A stretch of 64,000 bases of DNA from Ciborinia camelliae (GCA_025890175.1 JANPYM010000003.1:2972795-3036794), one strand, 5' to 3'; positions 1-11,046 are shown, numbered from the stretch's first letter. Notes: generated by a model from the letters alone, not told the origin. Translations and numbers: made by a program.

Positions 1-185
1 CTGGAGCTTTCAAGTGCGACTGTCTACACTGTCTACAACTTATTTCATATCATACATATCTACATGTTCCCTTACCTTACATTGAAACTGGAAGGCAATA
101 GCTGAAGCAGAGATTACTTTGTCCAAATCTTCGTGTTTCTGAACGGGTCATAGTCCGAAATATACCCCACTCCAACATCTAAACA

Positions 186-301
186 GGACAGATGGCCGAG
201 TGGTTATGGCGTGTGACTCAAGCTCAACAGCTTAGTTGATGTAAAATCAATTAGCATTCTCATGGGCTTAGCCCGCGGGGGTTCGAATCCCCCTCTGTTC
301 A
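186..301 (+). tRNA. tRNA-Leu (anticodon CAA), with intron
   Basis: A full cloverleaf can be drawn. The acceptor stem 186-192 pairs with 294-300 (7 bp, one G-U) and base 301 is the discriminator. The D-arm stem GCC/GGC lies at 195-210. The anticodon stem 212-216 pairs with 260-264 using G-U pairs. The anticodon CAA is at 219-221. A long variable arm (GGGC-TTA-GCCC, 264-274) marks a class II tRNA, and the T-arm with TTCGAAT lies at 277-293. A 36-nt intron at about 223-258 follows the base 3' of the anticodon, the standard nuclear position. CAA plus the long variable arm means it reads the Leu UUG codon. CCA is not encoded, as expected for a nuclear gene. Confidence 0.93.
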
Positions 302-1312
302 ACATCTTTTTGCATTTTTTGTTTGTTAAATAAAAAAATGGTGATTTTTTGAGGTGTGCTTTGCCGGCGAACTGATAAATATTTTTGTGGGAGTGGATGT
401 GGGCTCGTGCGGAGTTGAGTGGGCAGGCGGAGATGGGGGGAGAAAATTGAATATAATGTTCCTAGAAACTCCACTGTTCAAGATATTTTGCTGGTGATGT
501 TGGGGTGGTGGTGAAAGTTTCGTCTATTTCTGGCCTATACTAGGGAGCCAAAAGGGGGGAACTTCCCGAACTATTTTTTTCATGACCGTAATTTATATCA
601 AAGTCTGCCTTGATATCTTTGAAATGGGCGACATTGACATCTTGAATGAACATCAAATGAACATTTCGAGAAACATAGAACCTCTACTCAGTTCCGTTAT
701 ATTGTCCGAAAATTCCGGCCAAGGAAGCTTCTTGGCAAAAGGAGAAGTTACTTATCCATGAGCGGGAAATCCTCAATGCTATTGCCCAATTCTGGCCTCC
801 TCAAAATCCATATTTCCAACTGCTCTCTCTTCGATGTTCCATGCGATCTCTATCAATCTTCTCAAACCTACCCCACATGGATGTTTTACATGTGTTTAAT
901 GTGGATACGATGTGGAGTAAAGAATCTACATTGAGCTTGCACAGCCATATAGAAATCATGCTCACCCCAGACATTCATATCCCTGCCAATGATGCTTTGC
1001 CTTTTGGGTTTCAATAATCAAATCGAAACACCAAGTACGATCAATACACAAGAAAATCAATACCATATCTAGATACTCGTTTCTTCGAAATGCTGTCGCA
1101 CCACTTGCTTATCTGACCCATCTTATCTAATGCATGTGAAGGAACGGTTTCTAATATAAGAACAAACAAAGTACAGAGAATCTATCTAATACTAACTGAC
1201 CACCATATTTCAAAACTCAAAGCAAAATTCACGCATTTAAACACTTTCCTCGAATCTTCTATCTCCTATATATCTAGTGCCTTCAATCCAACCTTTTTAA
1301 CACCAAGAAACC
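302..1312. other. intergenic, no gene seen
   Basis: AT-rich DNA between the tRNA and the first protein-coding candidate. The T-run just after 301 could serve as the Pol III terminator. I see no credible coding frame. The last 80 bases are C/T-rich and end in a good start context, consistent with the leader of the next gene. Confidence 0.6.
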
Positions 1313-1885
1313 ATGGATTTCCCCCCAAAATACAACCCCTATCTCGATCCTACCAATAAACAACATCGCCACTACACCCGCCTAGACACCTGTCAATCAC
1401 CAGACCACGTCCCAGATACACCCTTCAACTCACCCACCGCAATGTCCCTCTCAAATCCCACATCCTCCAGTGCAGACTCCAATCCATTTTCCATCAACCA
1501 ACTCATTATGGATGGAAACCAATCCTCCCCCTCCTCCTCCACATCATCACACCCATTGCGCAAACCCACACCCACATCCGCACCATCAGATTGGCAATCT
1601 GCATCTGGGGATTGTGCCGAATCATCGGGGTTAGAAGGGCCAGAACAATCGGATATTACGAGTGCGAGCAGAGAATGCCACTGCGGAAGTGAAGGAATAC
1701 AAACGAAACAAAGTGATGAGGGACCTAGCTCGGGGATTGGGAATTATATGGCCAGTTGCGGCGAGCAGAGTATCCTTGGAGAGGAGGATGTGGAGAGGGG
1801 ACGATGTAGGACGAGGACAAATTCTAGTAGTTCGAGGGATAAGACGAGTTGTTCTAGGGAGAATAGGAGGAGGTTGGATCTTTGA
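1313..1885 (+). CDS. hypothetical Ser/Thr/Pro-rich protein, model uncertain
   Basis: Open frame of 190 codons with an ATG in a good context (ACC ATGG). The first 110 residues are Ser/Pro/Thr/Asn-rich and look disordered. I recognise no family. The C-terminal third of this frame is unconvincing (Cys/Ser/Arg-rich). A different forward frame, open from about 1635 to 1913, encodes a better-looking amphipathic stretch containing VKEYKRNKVMRDLARGLGII. A stop codon TAG at about 1632-1634 in that second frame doubles as a possible AG splice acceptor, but I found no convincing GT donor upstream. The real protein may therefore join the start of this frame to the end of the other through an unusual intron, or the locus may carry a frameshift. 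Confidence 0.45.
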   Translation: MDFPPKYNPYLDPTNKQHRHYTRLDTCQSPDHVPDTPFNSPTAMSLSNPTSSSADSNPFSINQLIMDGNQSSPSSSTSSHPLRKPTPTSAPSDWQSASGDCAESSGLEGPEQSDITSASRECHCGSEGIQTKQSDEGPSSGIGNYMASCGEQSILGEEDVERGRCRTRTNSSSSRDKTSCSRENRRRLDL

Positions 1886-2709
1886 TATGGGTGGATGGAT
1901 GGTAAGAGGATGATTTTTTGCAAAGGTTATGTTGTGAATATAGGCCATCAAAGTTTTGCGTTTAATAGTTGCTTTGGTTTCATCCGATATATTTTTCTAG
2001 GCTTTTGAATGTTCAAACGAAATTTGGATAATGAAATTTGATTTTTGCTTGAGATTTTGAGAAATGTAAACAATATGTACTCTCTCAACAAAAGATCATT
2101 GGCTTTTTATTGACATCTCAATAATATTAGTAAATTATTTAGAATCTTTGATTTGACATTTCAAATTCTTCTAGACTTTTGATATCCCTTGGATATTTAG
2201 CACAACTTGAACATACAACCACTAGACAATATTATATCATCTTCTGATATGATCATTCCCTTACTAGGTAGTTATCAGTCAAGTCAAATGATATTGTACC
2301 ATGTCACTTCATATGACATTCATATCCATTCTGCACCGCAGTTATAGGTCCCAAGTTGAATTTAACATTGAACATTTGATACAGAGAGAATTATTTATTA
2401 GATGAGCTTAAGCATTCCTATAAACATCTGCTCCTCAAGACCTTGATAATCAAAACTTAGTCTCTTGACGTCCCACTGTACAGTAGACATGTCTTCGTTG
2501 ATGAGTTCCTCTGAAAAAGAATTTTGATCAATTGTTTCCCAAGATCTCTTTCAGGATATTGTATGTATTAACTTTATACCACCACCCATCCAAGGGAGAC
2601 AAGTCTGTCTCTCCCGTCCATCCCGTGATATGGATGCGCATAAGTCCTATTCCAGATCTGGGAGTCAGTAATTGCCTATCAAAGAAAGATTTTGGAGGGA
2701 AATGAGGAA
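1886..2709. other. intergenic; possible 3' exon of the next gene
   Basis: AT-rich and mostly featureless. On the minus strand, about 2528-2690 stays open in a frame different from the end of the 2710-3840 gene and encodes a protein-like segment (SPLDGWWYKVNTYNILKEIL). It could be a spliced 3' exon of that gene. Confidence 0.4.
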
Positions 2710-3840
2710 TCAAAGTTGCATTGGGAATGGAACAGAATTAGGTGTAAACGAACCATGCAACGTCAGAGCTTTTGTGTGACGTGAATTATAACTCATAAAC
2801 ACAATATCATCTTGTCTGCATTGCAGATCTAATATTGCGTTTCTGAACACTGTGCCTTCGTTGATGTCTGGAATCGTTGTTGAACGTTGCAATACATCTC
2901 CGATATATCCAAAACAGTCAACTCTTGGGAGCCGACTTGTATAAAGTGGAACTCTGGAAAGCATACAGGGAGTTGACATGTGCAATCCATCAATTGTTTT
3001 TGAAATGAGCAGATCCGCGTAACTTCTAAATGTTGCGCCACTGGACTTGCCTTTGAGTTTGCATATAAAAACTATTTTCTTTCCGAGAAGATGCAGGTGA
3101 TCGAGTAAAGGTTGAAGATCAAGCTCGCCTTCGAGGCTTTGGATATCCATTATCCTCCTATCGTGTATAGAGACCAATTTTTCGCAGAGACAAGGAATCT
3201 TCTTCAAGTCAAAGTCTAGAACTTGAAGCAACTTTGAAAAAAGCTTTTTGAGACGATTGTCAAATGGTATGTCGTCCGTTGAAGAGGTTTTCATTTCCTT
3301 CACAACCAAGTTCACATACAACGCACGTATTTTTATCAATGGAGCGTCGGGCCGCATGTAATTGATGTAGATAAATACAGCATTGTAAGCGTGCGCATAC
3401 ATGGACTCGAGGTAGACCAAGCTCTCGCTCAAATCAAATACGAAATAATTTCGAGAGAGGATCTGATCTCGAAAAACTGAATCTTGTCCGATGTGGCCTT
3501 TCCTGTCAAACTCTGGTTTCGACAATCCCGGCAGTGACAAAAGAGATGGATCTATTGAATGCACTTCTGATTGATTATACAGAGGAGGCGGCTGCTGAGG
3601 AATAGTCAAGGGATACTGAAGTATGTTTGAAAACGTATTTGGATATGAAGCAGGGAGAGCTACTTGCTGTGTGTTCTGAGCATCATATTTTTCATTCGGC
3701 AGAGGACCATCGAGGGAGCTTTGAAATCCAAATCCATTTGGTGCAAAGTTGTGTGAAGGTTCTTGAACTTCCAATGGAGGTTCAGGGAATGAGGAGTCCT
3801 CTGGGATAGTTTCATCTGATGATAGTCTTGAAGGGGCCAT
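2710..3840 (-). CDS. hypothetical protein, 376 aa
   Basis: Single open frame starting at ATG 3840-3838. The first 115 residues are Pro/Ser/Gln-rich and probably disordered. The rest (about 116-376) has the composition of a folded alpha/beta protein, with hydrophobic segments and several cysteines. I do not recognise a family and see no signal peptide or membrane segment. The C-terminus is uncertain. An intron with a weak donor near 2740 and an acceptor (CCCAG) near 2660 would keep phase and add about 45 residues ending KEILGNN. It lies upstream of alanyl-tRNA synthetase in map order on the same strand but is separate from it. Confidence 0.55.
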   Translation of the reverse strand: MAPSRLSSDETIPEDSSFPEPPLEVQEPSHNFAPNGFGFQSSLDGPLPNEKYDAQNTQQVALPASYPNTFSNILQYPLTIPQQPPPLYNQSEVHSIDPSLLSLPGLSKPEFDRKGHIGQDSVFRDQILSRNYFVFDLSESLVYLESMYAHAYNAVFIYINYMRPDAPLIKIRALYVNLVVKEMKTSSTDDIPFDNRLKKLFSKLLQVLDFDLKKIPCLCEKLVSIHDRRIMDIQSLEGELDLQPLLDHLHLLGKKIVFICKLKGKSSGATFRSYADLLISKTIDGLHMSTPCMLSRVPLYTSRLPRVDCFGYIGDVLQRSTTIPDINEGTVFRNAILDLQCRQDDIVFMSYNSRHTKALTLHGSFTPNSVPFPMQL

Positions 3841-4481
3841 TTCGCAATATACAGATGACGATAAACAACGAGCGATCCGAACGTATATGAATGAATGAGC
3901 AATGAGAATTTTCTGTAAAGTAAAAGGTTCTTACATGATGTCAAATAGTTGTGCGGTGGTGGTGCCAATGTAGTTAAACCAATACACTTTGGAGTCGAAC
4001 TGGGAAGGTACATTTGGGTCTATTAGACAGCAGTTGCCCTTCCTCTAACCGGTGAAGAGTTACGAAATATAATCGCACTTTCCACATCCTGGATCGATGC
4101 CAGAATATGCCAATTGAATATCTAGCCTAGACTTGGATACTGAGGATAGCAAATAGAATATGCGGACAATGTAAAGTACAAAGAGCTCGGATAGAAAACC
4201 ACACTTTGTAGACAAACAACCTCAACGCACCTTCTCTGTTTAGCAGAGAGAAAATAACATGGTATCAGATCACAATTGCCAGCGGTTACATTTTAAGTGT
4301 CCACTGGCTCACTCATCGTCGATGAACAAATGGCAATTATTGCTCAAAATACAAGAAGAATCTGACATAATTTACTGTGGTTGAGGAGGACTTTCCGTCC
4401 GAGAACCAAACCAACGTCTAAAATTTGAAAGAGTGTCTTCCTCATCTTTAAGAAATTCCACTCCACCCAGGGTATAACTCC
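3841..4481. other. intergenic
   Basis: AT-rich spacer holding the promoter of the 2710-3840 gene (upstream side) and the 3' region of the alanyl-tRNA synthetase gene. No further gene supported. Confidence 0.6.
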
Positions 4482-7400
4482 TCAAAGCTTTAATTTCTCC
4501 GCAAACCATTTCTGGGCAACAGCAACCGCATCCTCAATCTTATCAGGGTTGGTACCTTGACCAGTGCGAGTTGGCTCTTTGCCACCGGATCGACCTCCTA
4601 CGACCTCCGAGACTGCCGCGGCCCATTGCTCAGCATTCACGCCTTTCGAAGCAGCATCCTATATAGTGTTAGCTAACAGACCCAGAGACAAAAGGAGATA
4701 TCTGTACTTACTGTGCCAACATAGACTCCGTGCACAACAGCACCTTCACTAACACTGCCTCCAAAGAGATAAACTGTCTTGTCCTTTGCCTTGGACTTGA
4801 AATGGTTCATGACATCAGCAATAGCCTTGGAGTTTGCAGAGATTGGCAATTGCGCAATATACGCAGTGCTGTCCTTGTTCTTTGGATCAGCAAAGTGAGC
4901 AGTAACAGTATCCAGAGCGGTCTTGGATTCGGCCTTTTGCTTCTTCTTCTGCTCATCAAGAACATCCTTTTGAACCTTGTTGAATTTCTTCTTTAGATCC
5001 TCCTTAGCAAGTACCGAAATAGTGAGGTGGTTCAAGTCATTTTGTGTTGCCTTGGTCTCTTGTTCCTTCTCTACGCCGTGAGGCATAGCATCTAAAGCAG
5101 CGATACGTTTGCCGAATTCCAAGGCGACTCTCTGCACTTCATGCGCGGCATCACCAGTATAAGCGATAATTCTTCGGATTCCTTTGGCAATGCCGCTCTC
5201 CTCGACGATAACAAGGTCCTTAATAATACCAGTCTGGTCGACATGTGTTCCACCACAGAATTCAACACTGACTTTTCGCCATTCTGGATTCTTTGGTTCG
5301 GCGAGCAGAACGTCAACTTCCACTCCGACGGAGACCACTCGAACGGGATTTGGGTATGTTTCGCCGAAGACAGCACGTACACCCTCAATACCCTTGGCAA
5401 TATCAAGATCAACATCTTTCGAGTAAATCTTGCAATTTTGTTTAATATAAGAATTTGAAGAATCCTCAATCTTCTTAAGTTCTGGTAGTGTGACTTGAGC
5501 TTTATGCGAGAAATCAAATCGCAATTTCTCTTGGTCGACAAGTGATCCCTTTTGGTTGATATCTTCACCTAAGTGCTCCCTCAATGCATGGTTGAGAATG
5601 TGGGTACCGGTATGGTTGTTGCGGATGGGTTGTCTCCTCAATTCGTCGTATTCGCAAATAACCTCATCTCCAGCCTTGAAGGTTCCATAGTCCATGTAAC
5701 CATTATGGACAATATATCCACCATATGCTTGAGTATCAAGCACCTTAAATTCTGCAACACCATCAATGATGATCTTGCCGGTATCGAAAACTTGACCACC
5801 TTGTTCAGCATAGAAGTTCGTCTTATCAAGAAGAATACCAAATGGTTTGTCACTTGGCAAATCTGCGGTGCTCTTCAGGAAGCTGTTGCCATCGTAAATA
5901 AGTTGGATCTTGCCAGTAGAATCGCCTTTCGAAAATTTGGCATCGTCGTTGGGTCGAGCAATACCCATGTTGTCAAGCTCGGCAATTTGATGAACATCTA
6001 ATTTCGCGAAAGTGTGGGCAGCTTCCTTGACAGATTTACTAGCCTCACGCGCCTTCTCTTTTGCAATCTCGATCTCAGCATCATCTGTCTCAAGACCGCG
6101 CTCTTCAGCCATGATCTTGGTCAAATCTTCTGGGAAACCGAAAGTGTCGTATAATCTCCATACATCTGCACCAGAGAGTTTCTTGGTATTCGTCTTAATG
6201 GCTTGAGCAGCATATTTCTCAAACATCTTCTCACCACGATCCAGGGTTCTAGCGAAAGCTTCTTCTTCCTCATCCAGAATCTCCTTAACATCTTGCTGTT
6301 TTTTGACAATCTCAGGGAATTGCTCGCCCATTTGGTCAACGAGAGCTGGAAGGATCTTAGAGAAGAAGCTGCCGATTTCAGCATTGAAGTATTTTCGAGC
6401 ATAACGAGATCCTCTTCTCAGAACACGTCGAACAACATAGCCACGTCCCTCGTTGTTGGGAACACCTCCATCGGAGATGGCGAAAGTAAGTAAACGAATA
6501 TGATCAGCAATAACACGATAAGCAGTATCAATTCCGTCGGTATCGTCCTTTCCGTACTTATCAGTATATGGTCTGGCGTCTGTGACTTCTTGAATCTTGG
6601 CAAACAATGGCGAGAATACGTCTGTGTCGTAATTCGACGATTTGTCCTGCAATACCGATACCAAACGTTCATAACCCATACCAGTATCAATATGTTTTGC
6701 TGGTAGAGTCTTCAAGGATCTATCCTTCTGTCGATCGAATTGAATAAAGACGATATTCCAGATTTCCAACACGTTAGGGTCATCTTGATTGACAAGATGA
6801 GCAGCATTTCGCCCTCCTCCTATTCTGTCGTAATGGATCTCACTGCAAGGTCCACAAGGTCCAGTCTCGCCCATCTCCCAGAAGTTATCCTTCATGTTTC
6901 CAGTCAGGATATGGTCCTCTTTGACTCCAGCCTTCAGCCATAACTCCTTAGCCTCTGTATCCTCTGGTACATTATTCTCCGAATCTCCTTCAAAATATGT
7001 GACGTATAATCGATCTGGATCTAACCCGTACACCTTTGTGAGTAACTCCCAAGCCATTCCAATAGCATCCGTCTTGAAATAATCGCCAAACGACCAATTT
7101 CCCAACATCTCAAAGAAGGTCTATGACTCACATGTTAGAGTTGCCCAGATATGGCAGGGCAAGGTGTCAACTTACATGGTGATAACTGTCCTTTCCGACA
7201 TCATCGAGATCCTATAATCCATCAGATTTATATACTTCCCATATCAGAGTCATATAATCCTACGTTATGTTTTCCTCCAGCACGAATACACTACAGCAAC
7301 CTCGTTAGCTTGTCCTCCATGATAGTAGCAACAACCCAGTATCTACCTTTTGTGTATCCACGGCTCTCTTCAATTGTGCCATATCATCTGTCTTGCCCAC

Positions 7401-7926
7401 TGTGCCGAGGAAAATCGGCTTGAACTGGTTCATACCAGCATTCGTGAAGAGAAGGGTGGGATCATTGTGAGGGACCACGGAGGACGATGGCACTGTATTT
7501 TTGTTAGAAGGATAGCTTTAATAGACTGCTGAAACTCTGGCAGAGAAATGCCAAAGTTGCAGAGGACATATTGTCCATCCATAAGACAATCCGCAGCTGA
7601 AATTCTTCAAAGAAATCCCCCCTTCACCAAAAGAAATTACCCCGCCACTTACCAACAGAGTGAGCATTCTTCTCGAAAAAGTTTAGAAATTCTTTCCTAA
7701 CCACCGGGGCTGTCCATTTGCCAGTATTTTGTGAGTTCGCCATAATTCCTGATGTCCCAGAAAATTTGCGATACAAGGTTGTGTTGTAAGAACTTATCGA
7801 GGTGGTGCGCGAGTTGAACAAAGAAGGTCGCGTCGTCTCGGGTTCGTAGAATATTCTCGAGCAGTGACTCAGTGGACCTGGAACTCTTGCGATGTTCAGA
7901 CTCAATCTTCCACGCAACACGTTCAT
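4482..7926 (-). CDS. ALA1: alanyl-tRNA synthetase, cytosolic and mitochondrial forms
   Basis: Charges tRNA-Ala with alanine and edits mischarged Ser/Gly. Six exons: 7926-7653, 7492-7347, 7290-7264, 7211-7176, 7120-4712, 4658-4482. They give 1022 aa in one frame, all junctions GT-AG. The class II catalytic core is clear ([47 protein letters not shown]). The editing domain carries HTGTH near residue 665 and CGGTH near 783, and a C-terminal domain ends WFAEKLKL. The first 61 residues are Arg/Ser-rich with only one acidic stretch, like a mitochondrial presequence. A second in-frame ATG at 7743-7741 (Met62) opens [10 protein letters not shown], giving 961 aa, about the yeast cytosolic length. One gene probably supplies both compartments by start choice, as known for yeast ALA1. 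Two exons are only 27 and 36 nt. It diverges from the gene at 8077. Confidence 0.97.
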
Positions 7927-8076
7927 TCGCCCGATCTTATAAAGTAATCAATTCCCCTAGAAAAGACAAATTTTGAATTGAGAATTATCTTCTGTTTATA
8001 CAGACTGAGTGTTTATTTTACCGTGCATACTATAAGTGGCAGAAAAGAAGCTTGTGAGGGGGGATGGGTCGTTGGG
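7927..8076. promoter_or_regulatory. shared divergent promoter region
   Basis: Only 150 bp separate the upstream ATG of ALA1 (-) from the ATG of the gene at 8077 (+). Both promoters and leaders must fit here or overlap the genes. Inference from spacing; I recognise no specific factor site. Confidence 0.55.
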
Positions 8077-8846
8077 ATGGATCAAGCGACGGGAATTAGG
8101 AAAAGAAAAGCAGAAACCCAAGACAATGAACGACTCTCCAAACGACTGAGCTTGCTTAATCTCGGTATATATCCTACGTTTATCTACAATATCTTCATAC
8201 GAATGCTCAAAGTCCACAAGCTAATAATTATGCAGAGCGCAATGGCCAGAAACTCTACGTCCCAGTTGAACAACCCATCTTTAGCTCAGATCTACCTGCC
8301 GCCACAACTACAACTGCAACCAGCAATGACCAACCTGCCAAATCAAATTTCGTAAATCAACAAGATGCAGATGATATAATGCAACTAGACGACACTAAAC
8401 ACAAAGTCTATATCTACAATCTCGATGACGAGCTATCCGACAGCGACGCCTCCGATGATGGCCGCCTAATATTCCTCCCCGACATATCTAAACACCTGCG
8501 AGAAACACGGATTCCACCTCATATCCTAGCAAATAAAGATGGGGAATTGGCTGGTATGAATAATCAGCTTATCTTGTACGACACAGCGGTTCCGAGGAAT
8601 CATAATGTGCCCGAGGAACAAGATTTGGTGCGAAAGGCATTCTTGGAGGCGAGGGAAAAGGCCAGAGCTAAGTGGGAGGAGAGGGCAAGGTTGGAAGGGA
8701 GAGGGGGAGAGGGAATGGGTTTGCAGACGGTGGATTCGGTTGGACGAGATCGTGCATATACCAATAGTATGAGTGAAGGAGATGCTGCTATAGAAGATAT
8801 GACTGTGGAAGCTGTAGATGATCCTGATGCTATGGACCTCGGATAG
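8077..8846 (+). CDS. conserved-looking acidic protein of unknown function, 232 aa
   Basis: Two exons, 8077-8164 and 8236-8846. The intron starts GTATAT, has GCTAATAA as a likely branch site and ends GCAG; the join keeps frame. The N-terminus has a basic patch (IRKRKAE) that could be a nuclear localisation signal. Next come a Thr-rich linker and a compact core at about residues 75-130 with DDTKHKVYIYNLDDELSDSD and RLIFLPDISKHLRETRIPPH. A charged, probably helical segment rich in Glu/Arg/Ala follows, with an acidic tail (DDPDAMDLG). I recognise no named domain. The folded core, flanking helix and NLS-like start suggest a small nuclear protein, by inference only. The start at 8077 is preferred over the longer open frame because it is the first in-frame ATG. 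Confidence 0.78.
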
Positions 8847-9061
8847 TGTCAAATGCTTCACTTAGTGGTGTGTAAGACTATGTAGTGGATATCACTGTGT
8901 TCTGAATTTCAATCCCTTTAATTGTTTTTGCCTATTCCTGATAGTACATTTATCCCCAATCATTCCTTCCTGGAAGCCCAATCTCCTCTAAAATTTCAAG
9001 TCCTTTACCAGCACTATTATCATACCCAAACACCGTAATTCATTAAACCATCCCCTCACGA

Positions 9062-9745
9062 CTAACTTCGGAATGGATTGTTGCTCGCGCCAGTATTATT
9101 TGTTTGAAGATTTGGAGGGGGTCCGGGAGGCGCCTCATAATCTGGAGCGGACTCTCCACCATCATCTGCTGGGCGTCTTGTTGGCTGTGATCTCCATTGT
9201 GAGGGGTCGACTTTGGTTGCTCCTGCAGGTGGTTGGTATGTGGGTGGCATTGGCGCATTCGCATCGTAAACTGGAGGGGGCATAGGATGCATGCCATATT
9301 GCCCATCGGCTGGAAATTGATTGTAGTAATCGGTGGGGTTCTGGTAGGCCGGGTCATACTGTTCTCGTTGTCGTCTGTTCAACATCCACTACAAATTGTT
9401 AGCATTGCCTTTTCGCCCATTCTGATTGAAGGCTCCTCACCCTATGGTATGCCAATGGTTTTAAGCCCTGCCTTATTCTTCTCTTTGCATGCCAATATCC
9501 GATAATAATCCATAGCATGAAGATGATAAACAATGACCAGAAAACTGCCCATCTGATTATTTGTCCCGTCTATTGAAAATAATTAGCTATGAACACAATT
9601 TTTCATCTCTATCTAGCAAACCAACCTTCGTAAGCCAAAACGGAACATGATCAGTCTCATAACAATCCCCAAATCTATTACACTCAACAGTAGTGGTAGT
9701 CTCGTTGTCCGCCCTTCCCATAAGCATCGACATATCACCGTTCAT
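9062..9745 (-). CDS. RCR-type single-pass membrane protein (Congo red resistance family), 191 aa
   Basis: Three exons: 9745-9626, 9569-9441, 9388-9062, with GT-AG introns of 56 and 52 nt. A short lumenal N-terminus carries two cysteines (CNRFGDC). One hydrophobic segment follows (about residues 45-62, WAVFWSLFIIFMLWIIIGYW), then basic residues and the family-like GLKPLAYHRW motif. The cytosolic tail is Pro/Tyr-rich with PPVY, PPTY and PDYEAPPGPPP. Yeast Rcr1/Rcr2 are endosome/vacuole membrane proteins whose PY motifs recruit the Rsp5 ubiquitin ligase, affecting chitin deposition and plasma-membrane transporter traffic. The layout here matches that family. Assignment rests on topology and motifs, so a related PY adaptor is possible. 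Confidence 0.72.
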
Positions 9746-11046
9746 CTTCGCGATTGATATCCCAACGCTCTCGCCTAGCAATTTCAAATCGACTCTCAGA
9801 AGCTCAATTCAGTTTGTTTCGTTGGTTTTCAGAATCTGAAGTGACGAGATGATATCGCTCCGACAGTCCAAATTATATCTCTCTTTCGTTCACTCGCTCA
9901 TTCGACCGTACAAATTAATTCAAGCAAACGGCAACACCAGGACTCAGGGCTTCCTGAACTGAAGTACCCAAATCCAACTAGGCGGTGCTTTGGTCTTTTT
10001 TTACGGTAATGTCAACACCCGGCTTTCGAGTTTCATGTGTTGATGCAAAACCAGGAATTTGTTTGAGATTCGGGGTAAGCCTTCAAAAGATAGGTATTGG
10101 CTGCAAGTTGTTTTCTAGATTCACAAACTCCCAGCAAAGAGTAATAAGAAAGGTTAAAAGTAAAACAAAAGTACAGTATTCCTAGGTAGGTAGAGATACA
10201 GTAGTAGAATACTCTGGAAAGATTGGAATGAAGGTATAAACTACTAGACCTTTTATTAATAACAGATATTATTCGGTGGCTTGGAGACTAGAACCTGCCA
10301 ATTTCTATACAAAGTAGCGATCATCGTTTCTATGAATATCTTATCAATGAATGTGATTCGCTCCTGTCAGATTAGTAACAAAGATTCGACTAGACTAGAC
10401 TAGACTAGACTAGACTCGACTTAGGTCAATGGAACTATCAAATAGGTAACTCAGGTACCGACCCGTGTAGTGTGAGTGGCTAGGAAATAATAATTTGATG
10501 TGAGGCTGTGGCTGTGGCTGGAAGCGCTGGAAAAATTAAAGTTGCCTGCCTGCATAGCCGAGGCTGCATTGTGGTGGAGAATATCTAATACCTAAAATGC
10601 TAGATCGTACTAGTAAGTGGTAACTAGATGAATCATGATAGATCATAGATTCATAGATCATAGATCCTACCCAAGCCGACGAGTAGTGCTCGATTGTTTT
10701 TTTAAAGTTGAGACTGAAGTCATAAGGTTTCGGATCAATAACGGTTTGTGTTACTCCGCAAATTCATGAGACGTGGTCAGTGTGGTGACACTTGAGAGTT
10801 GTGGGTGCTACGAGTGGACAACGTTTATGATTTAATTTTACCCCAAGGTCACCAGGATGAGACTCATTAGAGTGATTTATAAATACGAGAATCAAGAGTT
10901 TTGAGATTAATACCAAGATATTATTGAACGGACAATCCACATAGGTAGGTTTGAAGAATAGAAATTGCGGGCAAAATATAGAACTGAACAAAATGTGGGG
11001 ATTAACACAATGGTATACAACAAATACGATTAATATATTCCTATGC
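9746..11046. other. intergenic with short tandem repeats
   Basis: Upstream region of the RCR-type gene and downstream region of VPS8. It contains the TAGAC repeat at 10386-10416, a run of near-identical TAGATCATAGATTCATAGATCA units around 10636-10668, and GGCTGTGGCTGTGGCTGG near 10505. No credible coding frame. Confidence 0.6.
10386..10416 (+). repeat. (TAGAC)n microsatellite
   Basis: Five direct copies of the pentamer TAGAC flanked by TCGAC at both ends. Confidence 0.9.

Noticed and set aside
1631..1951. 106-codon minus-strand frame over the first protein gene
   Set aside because: Shadow of purine-rich plus-strand sequence, giving Pro/Ile/Thr/Arg-rich translation without motifs.
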